In this document: piece after piece, positions 35,841 to 47,079 of the stretch
Layout: every line of letters starts with the position of its first letter
Numbering within the stretch: position 1 is the stretch's first letter
Assembly: GCF_037975245.1 (NCBI RefSeq)
Contig: NC_092562.1
Coordinates: forward strand, 3,488,001-3,552,000
Direction of reading: 5' to 3'
Length of the DNA stretch: 64,000 bases
Source of the DNA: Apostichopus japonicus
Taxonomy: Eukaryota > Echinodermata > Holothuroidea > Aspidochirotida > Stichopodidae
The notes under the pieces: model-generated
The model's database searches: none
What the model was told of the DNA's origin: nothing
What the model saw: the letters and a program-made list of their open reading frames with translations, nothing else
Translations under genes and position numbers: made by a program

Positions 35841-35843
35841 ATG
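35841..35843 (+). CDS. YJU2B: YJU2B exon 1 coding part (start codon only)
   Basis: ATG is followed immediately by GTAAGT. The next coding base is 36787, where the sequence continues AERKQVNKYYPP, the start expected for CCDC130 proteins (human begins MGERKGVNKYYPP). Confidence 0.9.
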
Positions 35844-38800
35844 GTAAGTTTTGTGAGACTGTGAGAGTCTATTGTAGTATCAAAATTTAGCAACATTGGC
35901 AATAACATATAATCGAATTGAGGATGGCCTCACTAAGTTCTAACGTTATTACTATTAGACCTAGCCTAGGATTGTAGGATATCATGTTTATGCCTAACGT
36001 CACGAAGGCCTAACCAGAAGAAGGCCTAATTAGCTTAAGTGTAACTATTGTACGCGATCCTAAACTAACAAACGATATTTCAATTAAGATGATAGTCCAG
36101 AACAACATTTATAGCATACATAGTATGATAACAAATGCTGGTGAAGTTTTCATCCAATTCTTAGATGGCATTCTCCCTTATGAAATTGGCCTTATTGAAA
36201 TTGTCATACAGTCATAGTTTGGTACAATAACATTATTAACAGTGAACTTGAAGCAAATTGATGTGATACTGCACACCGAGAAGAAACTGTTTTGCTTTCC
36301 TACTTTTTAATTTTTTTCCATCTATACCCAAAGTGTTGTGAAGCTTACAATATATAAATGACAGCAGTGTATTCATACTGAAATATGGATCCCAATTTTG
36401 AAGCAGAAAATTGTGAAACAAAAATGAAGAAAAACATAAAATAAATTTATTAGTGTGCTGCTATGACATCACACCTATTTTAATCATGTCACAAATGTTG
36501 TGATCTAATAAACAGTTCATGAAAAATGAATGCAAATTCCAGCAGGATGATTACTGTATGTTCTTCTGGCATTTGTGAAATAGGTACTTTTCCCCTTGTC
36601 TATATTTTTAAACAGTAAAGGCAATAGTTTTAATTTTTGTTCTGTAGTCTAGTTTTCTCTTTCAACTATGTGATTTCACAGTTACTTTGATCAGATATAT
36701 ATCCAGAATGAGATTTATAATTGTAAAGGTCTCAAGTTACTGTTTAGATAGTTGGCTGCATTCTGAATTGTTTCTTTTGATTTCAGGCTGAAAGAAAACA
36801 AGTCAATAAATACTATCCCCCAGACTTTGATCCAAGAAAACACAAAAACTTGGACAAATACCATAACACTCATGCATTACGAGAGAGAGCCAAGAAGATT
36901 GACCAAGGTATCCTGGTCATCCGATTTGAAATGCCCTACGACATTTGGTGCGAGGGTTGTAAAATCCACATTGCGATGGGTAAGGAAATTCTCTTATTTA
37001 TGTATCTTAGATCAAACCTGTTTCTTATGTACATTCTTGACATCACATCAAGCTGTATCGAGTATCTCATAATTTGATGACATACACCAACTCCAAATCC
37101 AAAAGTCACAAAGTAGGATTAATATTCGGCATAACTCTTTTTCTAATAGGGTTGTGAATGAGTGGAACGGTTTGCCTGAGAAAGTTGTACTTGCAAGTAG
37201 TGTGAATGGGTTTAAGAACGCTTTGGACAAGCACATTAAGCATTGTAATCGGGTCTGAGTGTTTGTGTCTTCAGTTGTTTTTCTCCTATAGGGTCCTTGA
37301 TGGGGACTTGAGTGTCCCTACTGATCCTTTTTTTCTACTAAACTAAACTAAACTTACAGTAAAAAGGTTTCCGCTTGCCATGAGCCTTGCGAATCAAAAG
37401 CTGTTGATAAATTTATACCAGATCATGCAGGCTGGTGTTAGAACTGTAGCAGAATATTTTGGCAACATGAATGATGTTCTGATGTGTCTGGAATAAAGCT
37501 CCATTTTGGGATTGAGACATAAATAGTATTGCCCAATATGAAAGGTATGTATGACGATGACTGATGACTTACCCTATATACCAGTGTGCTTGTTGGCAAA
37601 CTTATCGAAATAAATTCTGACAAATTGCACTTTCTGGTTAAATGTAATGGTTCTGAGTAATTTACCCAATAACAACCTCTCTTAAATTCTACTTCAACCT
37701 GTTTACCCATGACTCATTTTCAAAATATTTTTTTGAATTTAAAGATACAAGACATCAACAGTTCCAGAGACAATTTTGCTGCCCTTTTCACATTGGTCTA
37801 ACTGAGCTACGTATGTCCACATATTTTCTGTTCCAAATTTAAGGGAATAAGGAACCTAACTTTTACCAACCTAAATCTGACCCACAGGTGTCCGATACAA
37901 TGCAGAGAAGAGGAAGATGGGCTATTACTATTCTACGCCCATCTACAGGTTTCGGATGAAGTGCCACCTCTGTGAAAACTACTTTGAAATTGAGACGGAC
38001 CCAATGAACTGCAACTACAAAATCATGTTTGGTGCCCAGAGGAAGAATGAAAAGTGGGATATGGCAGAAAACGAACAGGTTTTGACTGAAGGTGATTGTT
38101 GTACCACACTGAGAAATAACTGTTTTCAGAGATAATTTAGATAATTGACCATGTTTCTATCCATCATTTAATAAAAATTTTAATGTCAAATGCTTAGGAT
38201 TTGAAACACCTGATCCCCAAACCAAGTCAAAGCTCTGTGATTATCAAAATATAGTAAGTAAATGCTCTTTCAAGATTCGCTTTCGAGCAATTGGAATCTG
38301 AATTAAATATTAGGTTTTCATATTTGACAGTGTTTCGCTTTAAAGTTAGCATTTTTTATATTTTATTTTACTTATTATTAATAATTTTTTGTAACAGATC
38401 GCCAGGTAGTGAAGAAGTTAGCGGCTGATGCGATGTTTAAATTAGAACATGGCGTGGAAGACAAGAAGAAGCTGCAGAAGGCTGCCCCAACGTTATCAGA
38501 ACTCGTGGATGTCCAATCTGGCTGGCATGATGATTACATGCAGAACAGGATGCTGCGTGCCAAATTTAGGGTATTTATCCTTGAGTTTCTGATGAATTTG
38601 TCACCTGGCAACCTTGAAAGTTCAATGGTTTGGCTGAGTATGAAGTAGCGTGTCTTGATGGTTTTTAGTTTGCATCAGTTTTATCAACTATTGCAAGTAC
38701 CTTTCCAAGTACAAGTTCAAATCTTATCTGCTAAATTTCCCATCCTCCTTTGTTTTGCTCAATGTCTAATCACATATTCAATTTCTGATGAATTTGTCAC

Positions 38801-41641
38801 CTGGCAATCTTGTTTACATGAGTAAATTGCTGATTCAAATACCAATAAAGATTCTTGAATTATTTGATACAGTAGCAATGAACAGACATTGCCATTTGAG
38901 CTATATTATAATTAGATTTATGCAAAGAGTTGATATGCAAATGCTTCTCTAACTTCAGCAAAAAGTTAGGCAGTCTTGATGTGTGATAGTAAAACAGCTT
39001 GAATACAAGTAGAATTCCCCTTGGTAGGAATATGAGTAAACAGTACAAGGCTCTAAGCTTGATGGAAAGTTCTTGATCTTGCCTTAGTATATACAGTAAA
39101 GTAGATTTATTCCAAAATGTAGTAGTAACTTTATAAATCCATTGGAGTGAGTATGATCACAGACAAATATGCTAGAATAAAAGGACAGACAAATATGCTA
39201 GCATTTGAGTACAGGCAAATATGCTAGAATACAAGGACAGGCAGTTATGCTACAAAACGAGTACAGACAAATATGCTAGAATACGAGGACAGACAAATAT
39301 GCTAGCATTTGAGTACAGGCAAATATGCTAGAATACAAGGACAGACAAATATGCTAGCATTTGAGTACAGGCAAAAATGCTAGAATACAACGACAGGCAG
39401 TTATGCTACAAAACGAGTACAGACAAATATGCTAGAATACGAGGACAGACAAATATGCTAGCATTTTAGTACAGGCAAATATGCTAGAATACAAGGACAG
39501 GCAGTTATGCTACAAAACGAGCGCAGACAAATTTTCCAGAATACGAGGACAGACAAATATGCTAGAATTTGAGTACAGGCAGATATGCTACAATGCAAGG
39601 ACAGGCAGATATGCTAGAAAACGAAGAAAAGCAAATATGTTAGAATACAAGGGCAGACAAATATGCTAGAACACAAGGGCAGTCATATATGCTAGAATAC
39701 GAGGACAGGCAGATATGCTAGAATACGAGCACAGGCAGATATGCTAGAATACGAGCACAGGAAAATATGCTAGAATATGAGGACAGGCAGATACAAAACA
39801 CTGACATATATGCTAGACTATGAGGACAGAAAGATATGCTAGAATACAATGACAGACAAATATGCTAGAATTCAAGTACAGGCAAATATGCTAGATTACG
39901 AGGAATGGAAATGTTGATGTTTCTTGTCATTGTCCTCTCATCCCTGGTAAAAGGTTCACAAGATCCTTTTTCTATTATTATTAGCTTCATCGTTGTATTC
40001 TTTGCAGAAAGAGAAGAAGGATCTGCAGGTAGAAGAATCCAAAGACAGAGACTTGCAGGTGAAATCATCTTTAGAAATTGATTTAGTTCCAGAGACAGAG
40101 GACGATAAGAAGCTAGCAGCTCTTTTGAAGTACAGATCTGTTGACAGTAAGAGATAGTTTTATGTCGTCACGGTGTAAGGCAGTGCTAATGGCAATCAGT
40201 CTGCTATTTGTACCAGTCTGTCAAATTTTCAAGTTATTTTCTGTCATGATGTTCTTGTCTTATGTCTTCTCTGTTTCAGGGTTCCTTGGTCATTTCCTTG
40301 AAAATGATACATTCCATTAATATGTAGGAAACAGAAGTAAGAATATGAAAAGACAGAAAAGGATTTATAATGATTTGCAAAAACATCTTGAGAGTGTTGG
40401 AATTAATCAATTAGAATGTAAAATTCTTTGGAATTGTTCACAAGTTTTTGAAGTAAATAAAAAACGGACTACTGACTGGGAAGTTATACACAAACAGGAA
40501 AAGAACAAAAAAGTTTTGTTGCTCTTGTCCAGGTTTTAAAGTGAAACTTTAAAGTTTAAAGTAACAACAATTTTCACTGGAAGCAATCCAACATTTGCAA
40601 AAAAGGAAGGGGGGGGGGGAGACTATAAGGAAAGTGGGTGATTGAGTTCTGGAATTAAATATGTAACAGGATTTTTAGAAAACAGACTTTTTGGTATCCC
40701 TAAATTTCTTTCCCCTTTTAGTTTACTTGAGACCCGTGGCATAATTATTGCTTATAATTATGAAAAGATATTGACATTAGATTAATCAAAACATTTATTT
40801 GCCTTATGAATGTGTATGATTTACACCAACATTGATTTACTTTAGAAGTCAAAAGTTTCTCTTCAAACTTGGCATTGATTTTTAAATGCTTGCATTATCT
40901 GTCTGCCAAACAGGTTTTGATGAGAAGCAACTGAAGAAAAGAACAGAAATCCGAAATCAGTCCATTTTTGTACCACCGTCCGACTCCAAACTATCACCCG
41001 TAGATCGAGTAGATAGCAAAACATTGACGCTCAAGAGGTTAAACAAGCAACTCGAAAGTGCAGCAAAGGCAAATCCTGCGGGTTTTAGCATCTTTGATGA
41101 TGATACCGCGAAAAGGAAGAGAAAGGCTGTATCCAGTGTCCTGGTGAAGAGACGAAAGAGCGATTCTAAGAGAGTCGAATGTCATGAAGGAGACGAACCT
41201 GTTGCGACGGAGGAGGTTCAACCCAAGACGAACGTCTCGCTGAACCACGAGAGGTTGGATGAGTTGACGAACTCGTCATCCTCCAAGGGTGTGGAAGGTG
41301 ACGATGATCACAGACCGAATGATGACAAATTCCTTAGGACTCATCCTGCAAACCAACGAGACCATCAACTTTCATCGACTTTCTCTAAATCTGACGTTTC
41401 GTCATCTTTCGTAGCAGCCCCTCGGAATTCTGATTTAACCTCAAGAGTTAGCCCTGTAGAATTGGACAATGGTGAAATCGATAATGTAACAGTGAATGGA
41501 CTGAGTACAGTGATTGAGCGACCGGACAATAAATGTCCGGATGTGAGGAGCACGACAGAAACAGCACAAATGTCTTCTACGGGGAATGTGAATATTTCAT
41601 TGGTTGGAGATTACGTCACCAGCAGTAGTGACTCGGAATAG
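35841..41641 (+). CDS. YJU2B: YJU2B/CCDC130, Cwc16/Yju2-family splicing factor
   Basis: Member of the Cwc16/Yju2 family of spliceosome-associated proteins. Six coding exons: 35841-35843, 36787-36979, 37888-38091, 38398-38570, 40008-40146, 40914-41641. Phases join to 1440 nt, 479 aa. The N-terminal third is highly conserved: NKYYPPDFDP (8-17), LRERAKKIDQGILVIRFEMP (32-51), a CEGC zinc knuckle (C56/C59) and CHLC (C91/C94), which form the family zinc site, then YRFRMKC, GAQRK and WDMAENEQVL. Residues 134-191 carry the LEHG and MLRAKFR motifs. The tail after about residue 238 begins FDEKQLKKRTEIR and becomes polar and disordered, ending SSSDSE. Exon 1 encodes only the start Met (ATG|GTAAGT). Introns hold a LINE fragment and a 26-bp minisatellite. 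Confidence 0.96.
36787..36979 (+). CDS. YJU2B: YJU2B exon 2
   Basis: Residues 2-66, including the first zinc-binding pair CEGC. Acceptor TTTCAG, donor ATGG|GTAAGG, phase 1. Confidence 0.96.
37079..37351 (+). mobile_element. LINE 3' fragment in YJU2B intron 2
   Basis: One frame encodes the typical C-terminus of a non-LTR reverse transcriptase, including SNRVVNEWNGLPEKVV and FKNALDKHIK, then TGA, a short 3' UTR with GTCCTTGATGGGGACTTGAG, and a tail of repeated ACTAA. It is 5'-truncated with no RT catalytic motifs left. It is in the same orientation as the host gene. Confidence 0.8.
37888..38091 (+). CDS. YJU2B: YJU2B exon 3
   Basis: Residues 66-134, with YSTPIYRFRMKCHLC (second zinc pair) and GAQRKNEKWDMAENEQVL. 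Acceptor CCCACAG, donor GAAG|GTGATT, phase 1. Confidence 0.96.
38398..38570 (+). CDS. YJU2B: YJU2B exon 4
   Basis: Residues 134-191: VVKKLAADAMFKLEHG, TLSELVDVQSGWHDDY and MLRAKFR, all typical CCDC130 positions. Acceptor TAACAG, donor AGG|GTATTT, phase 0. Confidence 0.94.
39165..39900. repeat. 26-bp minisatellite in YJU2B intron 4
   Basis: About 28 units of roughly 26 bp, each with GACAGACAAATATGCTAG followed by a variable AATACGAG or CATTTGAG ending. Part of the array shows a 52-bp higher-order alternation. It ends about 110 bases before exon 5. Confidence 0.92.
40008..40146 (+). CDS. YJU2B: YJU2B exon 5
   Basis: Residues 192-238: KEKKDLQVEESKDRDLQVK, then LEIDLVPETEDDKKLAALL and KYRSVD. 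Acceptor TTTGCAG; donor GACA|GTAAGA, phase 1. Confidence 0.92.
40914..41641 (+). CDS. YJU2B: YJU2B terminal exon
   Basis: Residues 238-479. Starts FDEKQLKKRTEIRNQSIF, has a basic nuclear-localisation-like stretch (AKRKRKAV, LVKRRKSDSKR), then a long polar tail ending SSSDSE. Acceptor AAACAG. The tail is expected to be disordered. Confidence 0.93.
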
Positions 41642-42829
41642 ATTTATAGTGTAGAGTGCAAAAAACCCTGAATCCTAGACCTGCTTGAACACCCCTGAAC
41701 ATCTCTGGACTGATGTTCAAGCGTTGTTGGGTCATCTGAGATGGCTTGATTTTCTTGTTGGACAACTGAATAATTACGTTATACTTTACATGACACATTA
41801 ATCACGTAGAACAATCAACCTTGCTATTTTACTCACAACTAACTTTTGGTTGTCTCAGAGGGCAACCATGGAAAGTTTTTTACAATTCAGCATATCACCT
41901 TGTATTTCCCCTTATCGTGTCTATTCCTGTATGAACAGCTCATGTGGCAATGAATAAGAGATATCATATCTTTGCATATAAGTGTGTTCTTCTCATCTTT
42001 CTCTGACTATTTTTGGAGGTTTCTTCTCTCTCCAGTCATTCTGTTCTTGGAAGGAAAGTCCAATCAATCGTAATAGACCTGCGAGAAGACGAAGGGAAGT
42101 CACGGTTAAGGGTGCGGAGGAGAGTGGTCGGGGTGAGGAAGAGGCGGAGTAGAGTGGTTGGGGTGAGGGTGGTTGGGGTGAGGAAGGTTATGAAGGAGCA
42201 AAATGGCAACTGAGATACTAACATTGAAGTCAAGCTGAAGACTAAGTCAATTGGTTTACCATAAGTATTGGCTGTTTAAGTTATTTAAAGCATCTTACAT
42301 AGGTTCAGCAATGTTTGGTTGCAAGGGATTTGGTTTTGCTGGTGCAGAATTCCCTGTCAGATAATTATCTTTTTCCTGCAGTTTTCTAGCTACTCTGTTA
42401 TTTGTCTTTCTCTTTTCCATGCAGTTTCTGTTCATAATTTGCTTATATAAATATATGGCTAATAATTTACCAGACTTGACGAACCCATCTGTACAGTCTT
42501 AATCGATCGTGGCAGTGGATTGAGTAGGTTTTTAGAATCACCTGACAGTAGGTTGCTTCGTTAATCATATTCCTGTTAGAGATCATTAGGTTTGCAACTT
42601 AATTAGACTTACTTCAAAGTCGTTTTGGCAGCCTATCTTTAAAAGCAACTATCTCAGCAGGTCTGAAAAGGGTATGTTTGTGTGAGCGGGAGGGGGAGGT
42701 GTCTGTACTCTGTTATTGGCAGGGGCCAGGGTCCTGGTGGGGGCTCAGTGCAGGGGATGTAGCCCCCGCAGACATTTGTTGGTTTCTTGAGGCAGTATTT
42801 AAGCATAAATGTACACTCTGAAATATATA

Positions 42830-42872
<43 letters not shown>

Positions 42873-44348
42873 TAAACATAATACTCTGAAATGTCTTTGG
42901 GAATTTGTCTCCTTTTGTTTCCTCACTACAATGAATGATAACAATCGCACAAATGAGAGTCAATAGCTACCAACACTTTGCAAGGTATATGCCAATATTT
43001 ATTTCACAAAACGCAATTATATGATGAGTGCCCATAGTTCAATCCGAAAAGATTTCCACAAATAGTCACATTTTAACACTAGTTTACTAAAGGTCCTCCC
43101 ATGTTTAGATCGTTTTGAAAAAAAAAAAAAAATTGTATATGGATAGTATATGAAAACAGTACTATGTTCTTATTTGTTTTGCCAAGTGTAGGATGCATCT
43201 CTATGGTAGGTCAATTGATGGATTTTCAAGTGGACGTGCATAGTTTACTTTTCGGGTTGGTTTAAAGGTCAAAGTTTTCCATTTTACCAAGAAACAAGGA
43301 GGGTTTGTTTACCAATTAAATCAGCTGGTTGCGGTTTCCGTACTAAAACTTCGGACTTTGTAACATCAAAGAGAATCATTCAATTTCAAGGGTAAGTGGC
43401 ATGAAGCTCATGACTTTCTCAAGTCGTTAGTCCGGATTTCGAATAAATATTACAAGTGTGTGATATCTTCCAAGTGGAATGAAAACGTTTCAACTCGTTC
43501 TTGTCAATTTTCCGTCGCATAATATGGAACTCTATCAAACTTTTCCTTCAGTTTAATCAGAAGTTGCTTTCAGACGATAATACTTCTTTGCCTGTAGTCA
43601 CGTGATGATGTTTCTCCACATTCTTATATAAGCAACTTTGTTCAGTCCGAGATAGCCGTACGTCGTACCATGATGTGCTGCAAGCATAGTATAACATCGA
43701 CCTATGTGTAATAACTACTATTATAGGCTTTCAGAGGTATCGAGGGCAAGTTCGATCGGGCCCTAAGACTATTCTATATCACCGCCAATTCCCTCTCCCA
43801 TTTTGTACTTTTCTAATTTCTTTTACTTAAGCATCTAGTATAACAATTTCAGAATGACTATAGTTTCCAACACTTTGCTTGTGCCTCTTCATATTTCCTG
43901 AGCCCCCTAATTAACACTGCTAGCTCGGGGCTGAAGCCCAGGCACTAATCGATCCCCTCCAACAGGCTCTGATGACGATTAAGCATCCATTGTTTACATT
44001 CATGGCAGAAACAACCGCATTCGTTAACATCGGTTTCTAGTGTTGATTGTCGTATAGCGGGGTAAAAATAGTCATTTCGACAAAAGCACAACTAGTTGCT
44101 CTAAAAGGAAAATACTTGAATAGAAATCATTACGTTAAGTACTCGAAACCGAAAGTAAAATGTAATAAGGAAGAGGATGAACAAAGTCAGAAGTTGTGCA
44201 ACTTTTTGAAATATTTCAGTAAACTGTGTTATACTTGTAACGCAAGATAAATATAATTGTTTCATCTTTTTTTTTTACCATCAAACAAGCGACAATCTTT
44301 GAAAGTAGTGAAGGATGTTAGTCCATTGTCCCCCTTGATATTCACATC
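41642..44348. other. YJU2B 3' UTR and downstream intergenic region
   Basis: No exon recognised. It contains a G-rich tandem motif (GTGGTTGGGGTGAGG, about 42110-42190) and a TA microsatellite (42832-42870). Confidence 0.55.
42832..42870. repeat. TA microsatellite
   Basis: Pure alternating TA tract flanked by imperfect AT-rich sequence. Confidence 0.95.
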
Positions 44349-44430
44349 ATGTTGGTCTGGCTTTACTTGGTTGGTCTATATTCTCTGGTGGAGATAGGAG
44401 CTTTAGGCAAGGATGAATGTGTTACTTCAG
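44349..44430 (+). pseudogene. LRR paralogue B, signal-peptide exon
   Basis: An ATG opens 27 codons with a hydrophobic run (LVWLYLVGLYSLV), then a short polar part containing one Cys, and a phase-1 donor. The layout matches the 50488-50575 exon of the downstream gene (hydrophobic start, acidic-Cys end, phase 1). Confidence 0.55.
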
Positions 44431-45331
44431 GTGAGTCCATCAGGGATTCAGCAAATTAGGGGGTGAATCAATTATCGGTCGGTAGCTACTGATATTGCGG
44501 TGCATTAGAAAACATTGGTAAATGTTAAAGAAATACTCATCGTGCTAAAGAATTATAATATATACCTTGTAATGATCAAACTTATCTGTGGTGCAAGTCT
44601 AATTATTGCCAACAAATTTCCAGAGGACGGGGTTGGACTCACTTTGCAGGTGAATATTGTATTCGCAAAGAAAACATTGCATTCAAGTTCCATGTTTGTT
44701 GTTAAACGGGAATACAAAAGATATGACTTAGTTTAATAGCTTTGAAGTAAGAGTATCTGATATATGAGTATAGTCCTTGCCTCAAACAAGACTGTAAACC
44801 TTCAACTTAACTTTGTAACTTTTATCTGCCTTAACTTTTAATGCTCATTAGAGCCGGGAAGGCAAAAGTAACACCCCCATTCTCGATGTTCCATACAATA
44901 ATAAGAGTGGCAGGTTATTAACCTCACAATTTTCCATGCAATTTGACAAGATAACCATGCCGTAATTTACAATTCCGTATGCCATCACCAAGATTTAGGA
45001 AAAGTCAGTATGGTAGAATCTCATCACGAAAACATCATTAAACATTTTTCTCTCACCAAACTGCATCACCAAATTCTCCACCTAGATACATTATACAATC
45101 CTATACATATAATGTTGCATATGACGTCCGGTATGCAGCACCGGTAAGGTACTGGGTAAAGTAAATTTAGGTTTTGTGGTTTTACCCCACTCAAATCAAT
45201 TTTTTGCCCTGTCTTCGACGTTTCTGCCCCCGTCCCTCCTCCCAGTTTGATCATTCTTCCTCTCCCTCTGCCGATATAACACAGACAGGATTTATAATTC
45301 TGTTTGTTTCGACACACGTATACTGCTGTAG

Positions 45332-45538
45332 ACATACAAGTATGTGGACGGAGCCTGGCGTCTGTAACTGCTCGTTTCCTCAACTGATCAACTGCACTGA
45401 CAGAGGATTGACGGCACTGCCCTCAACACTGACGACACTGCCCTCAACACTGACGACACTGCCCTCAACACTGACGACACTGCCCTCAACACTGACGACA
45501 CTGCCCTCAACACTGACGACACTGCCCTCAACACTGAC
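45332..45538 (+). pseudogene. LRR paralogue B, N-terminal cap exon with coding minisatellite
   Basis: Begins ACATACAAGTATGTGGA behind CTGTAG, aligning with ACATTCCAGTTTGTGGA of the 52586 exon. The cap pattern C-x-C-x7-C is kept, but the first Cys is out of frame by two bases. LPSTLT is repeated six times; the outgoing phase-2 donor is preserved. Confidence 0.6.
45412..45538. repeat. 21-bp coding minisatellite
   Basis: Six near-identical units of CACTGCCCTCAACACTGACG plus one base, inside the LRR cap exon. The period is a multiple of three, so it lengthens the protein frame by TLPSTLT units. Confidence 0.95.
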
Positions 45539-46059
45539 GTAAGCACATATCATGAGCTCATATGATAAACTTTGTGTTCATTAATATAGACATGACATAT
45601 ACCAATTTATCGCTATATCTAACATGCTATCGATTTTCTTGTGAAAATAGGTTATGTACCTCCCCCTCCCCCATGTATCATATCCTTTGAGGTAATAGCC
45701 TACCAGTCAAGACAGAGAGTGAGGGTGGCAAGGAAAGGGAAAGAGGGGCAGGGGAGACAATGCGATCATTTTGTGGATAGGAGGTATTATCCGCAGTTAT
45801 CATGCAACTTGCTAGGCAATCTTTCTATAATAATTTTATTAAACGAACGGAAAGGTGAGTTTTACCTCGAGTTTTTACTGAAAGGCGAGTTTTACCGAAA
45901 ATGGACGCGTGCGTGGGGTGTATATGTATGTGTTTTCGCCATAAGTGCACTTAGGGCATAAGCCTATAATTTCTTGGTAACAACACAACTATATCTTATT
46001 TAAATTTTGCCATTAGTCGTGTTTTTTAAATTTATTATGTACCTTTGTTTCTCTGCTAG

Positions 46060-46087
46060 TGACCTGAGATATAACCTCATACCTGGT
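46060..46087 (+). pseudogene. LRR paralogue B, truncated LRR exon
   Basis: Behind a CTGCTAG acceptor, phase 2: TDLRYNLIPG, the first half of an LRR. From 46088 the sequence switches to the GGAGCGCC-type dispersed repeat, and no LRR end or donor follows. Confidence 0.5.
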
Positions 46088-46290
46088 CAGGGGCGGGATT
46101 TGAGTTGTGAAAGTGGGGGGGGGGGGGGAACCTGCCAGCAAGACTATATAAGCGGAGCGCCACCATCGGTTGGCGCGGAGCGTCTAAGAATGTTTTTGGC
46201 TTTACAAACCCTCCAGATGGCCGCAAACGGCACTTCCCGAGTGCTCTAAGCTGCATGTACCCATCCTTGAAATATGGATCTCATGTCTGC
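46088..46290 (+). repeat. GGAGCGCCACC dispersed repeat, copy 3, inserted in an LRR exon
   Basis: Starts CAGGGGCGGGATTTGAG with a G run, then TATAAGCGGAGCGCCACC, ATCGGTTGGCGCGGAGCG, CCAGATGGCCGCAAACGG, CACTTCCCGAG and GGATCTCATGTCTG. It directly abuts the truncated LRR exon. Confidence 0.75.
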
Positions 46291-46384
46291 AATTGCATCT
46301 AGATAGTTAATTATCGTTTAAAAATTTGAAGAGGATTGATAGTAGAACATATGGTCAGATGGTGATGTACAACTTTTGTTATAC

Positions 46385-46690
46385 GTCACTATCTAAGCGG
46401 AGCGCCGTCATCGGTTGGCAAGGAGCGTCGAAATTTTCGATGAAAGGTACTCATAGATCGGTAAAATTAACACCCATATAGGCTTTAAATTGCAACTAAA
46501 CAATTAATGAACGTGTGTTAATTTAGGGAGGACGGATAGAAGAACTTGTATGGTGATGTACAACTGAAGCTTATACGTCACTATTTAGGCGGTGCACCAC
46601 CATCAGCTGGCGCGGCGCGTTGAAATTTAAGCAAAAAGGAAATCCTAGATCAGCAAAACTGACACCTCTGGTAACAATAAATCGCATCTA
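46385..46690 (+). repeat. GGAGCGCCACC dispersed repeat, copies 4 and 5
   Basis: Two tandem degenerate copies beginning near 46388 (CACTATCTAAGCGGAGCGCC) and 46578 (CACTATTTAGGCGGTGCACC), each followed by a TAGATCxGxAAAA block. Preceded by TGGTGATGTACAACT-type sequence, which also repeats. Confidence 0.7.
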
Positions 46691-47077
46691 GACAGTTCTT
46701 TCCCCCTAAAATTATTAGTATATTGTGCATTGGACCGATCAAGAATATGTTCAGCACCCACTTCGAGATTCTCCCCGCGGTTCCCACTTCTTGGCAAATA
46801 TTGGGGGCTGAAAATACCTTTACCCCCCCCCCCTCACCCCCACTTTCGTGTGCAAGAAATTACCTTTTATGCAAAACCAAACGTAATTGTTTAATTCATC
46901 ATCAAAAATAGATCCGAAAGCGGAACTCAAAGCCACACATTATTTTATCGGCCCTACCGAAACTGCCGAGTGCTGTATATACTGTGACAATGGATTTAAT
47001 GTGTTACTGTGTTAGTGCCAATTTGTAATTTACATTATTCGATTTGCATGAGTCACTCCAGAAATTCGAGCAGCAAA

Positions 47078-47079
<2 letters not shown>

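Larger units (their letters stand above)
44349..46087 (+). pseudogene. Degraded LRR gene, upstream paralogue
   Basis: Three pieces line up with the functional-looking gene at 50.49 kb. Exon 1 (44349-44430) encodes a signal-peptide-like MLVWLYLVGLYSLVEIGALG and KDECVTS, with donor CAG|GTGAGT, phase 1. Exon 2 (45332-45538) encodes an LRR N-terminal cap, GVCNCSFPQLINC and DRGLTALP, followed by six LPSTLT units from a 21-bp minisatellite, with donor GAC|GTAAGC, phase 2. Exon 3 (46060-46087) starts an LRR, DLRYNLIPG, then is interrupted by a repeat. Exon 2 is two bases longer than expected between the first cap cysteine and GVCNC, so the frame breaks. I infer a pseudogene; an acceptor at 45286 would restore a frame but lose the first cap cysteine. 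Confidence 0.6.

Noticed and set aside
39165-39900. Regular direct repeats considered as a CRISPR-like array
   Set aside because: Units are contiguous with no unique spacers, lie in a eukaryotic intron and grade into one another as a minisatellite does.
41039-41553. Minus-strand ORFs opposite the YJU2B last exon
   Set aside because: Shadow frames of a polar, Ser/Asp-rich coding exon.
46007-46249. 80-codon ORF spanning the LRR fragment and repeat
   Set aside because: Only the first ten or so residues after the acceptor are LRR; the rest is repeat translation including a G run, so it is not a genuine exon.
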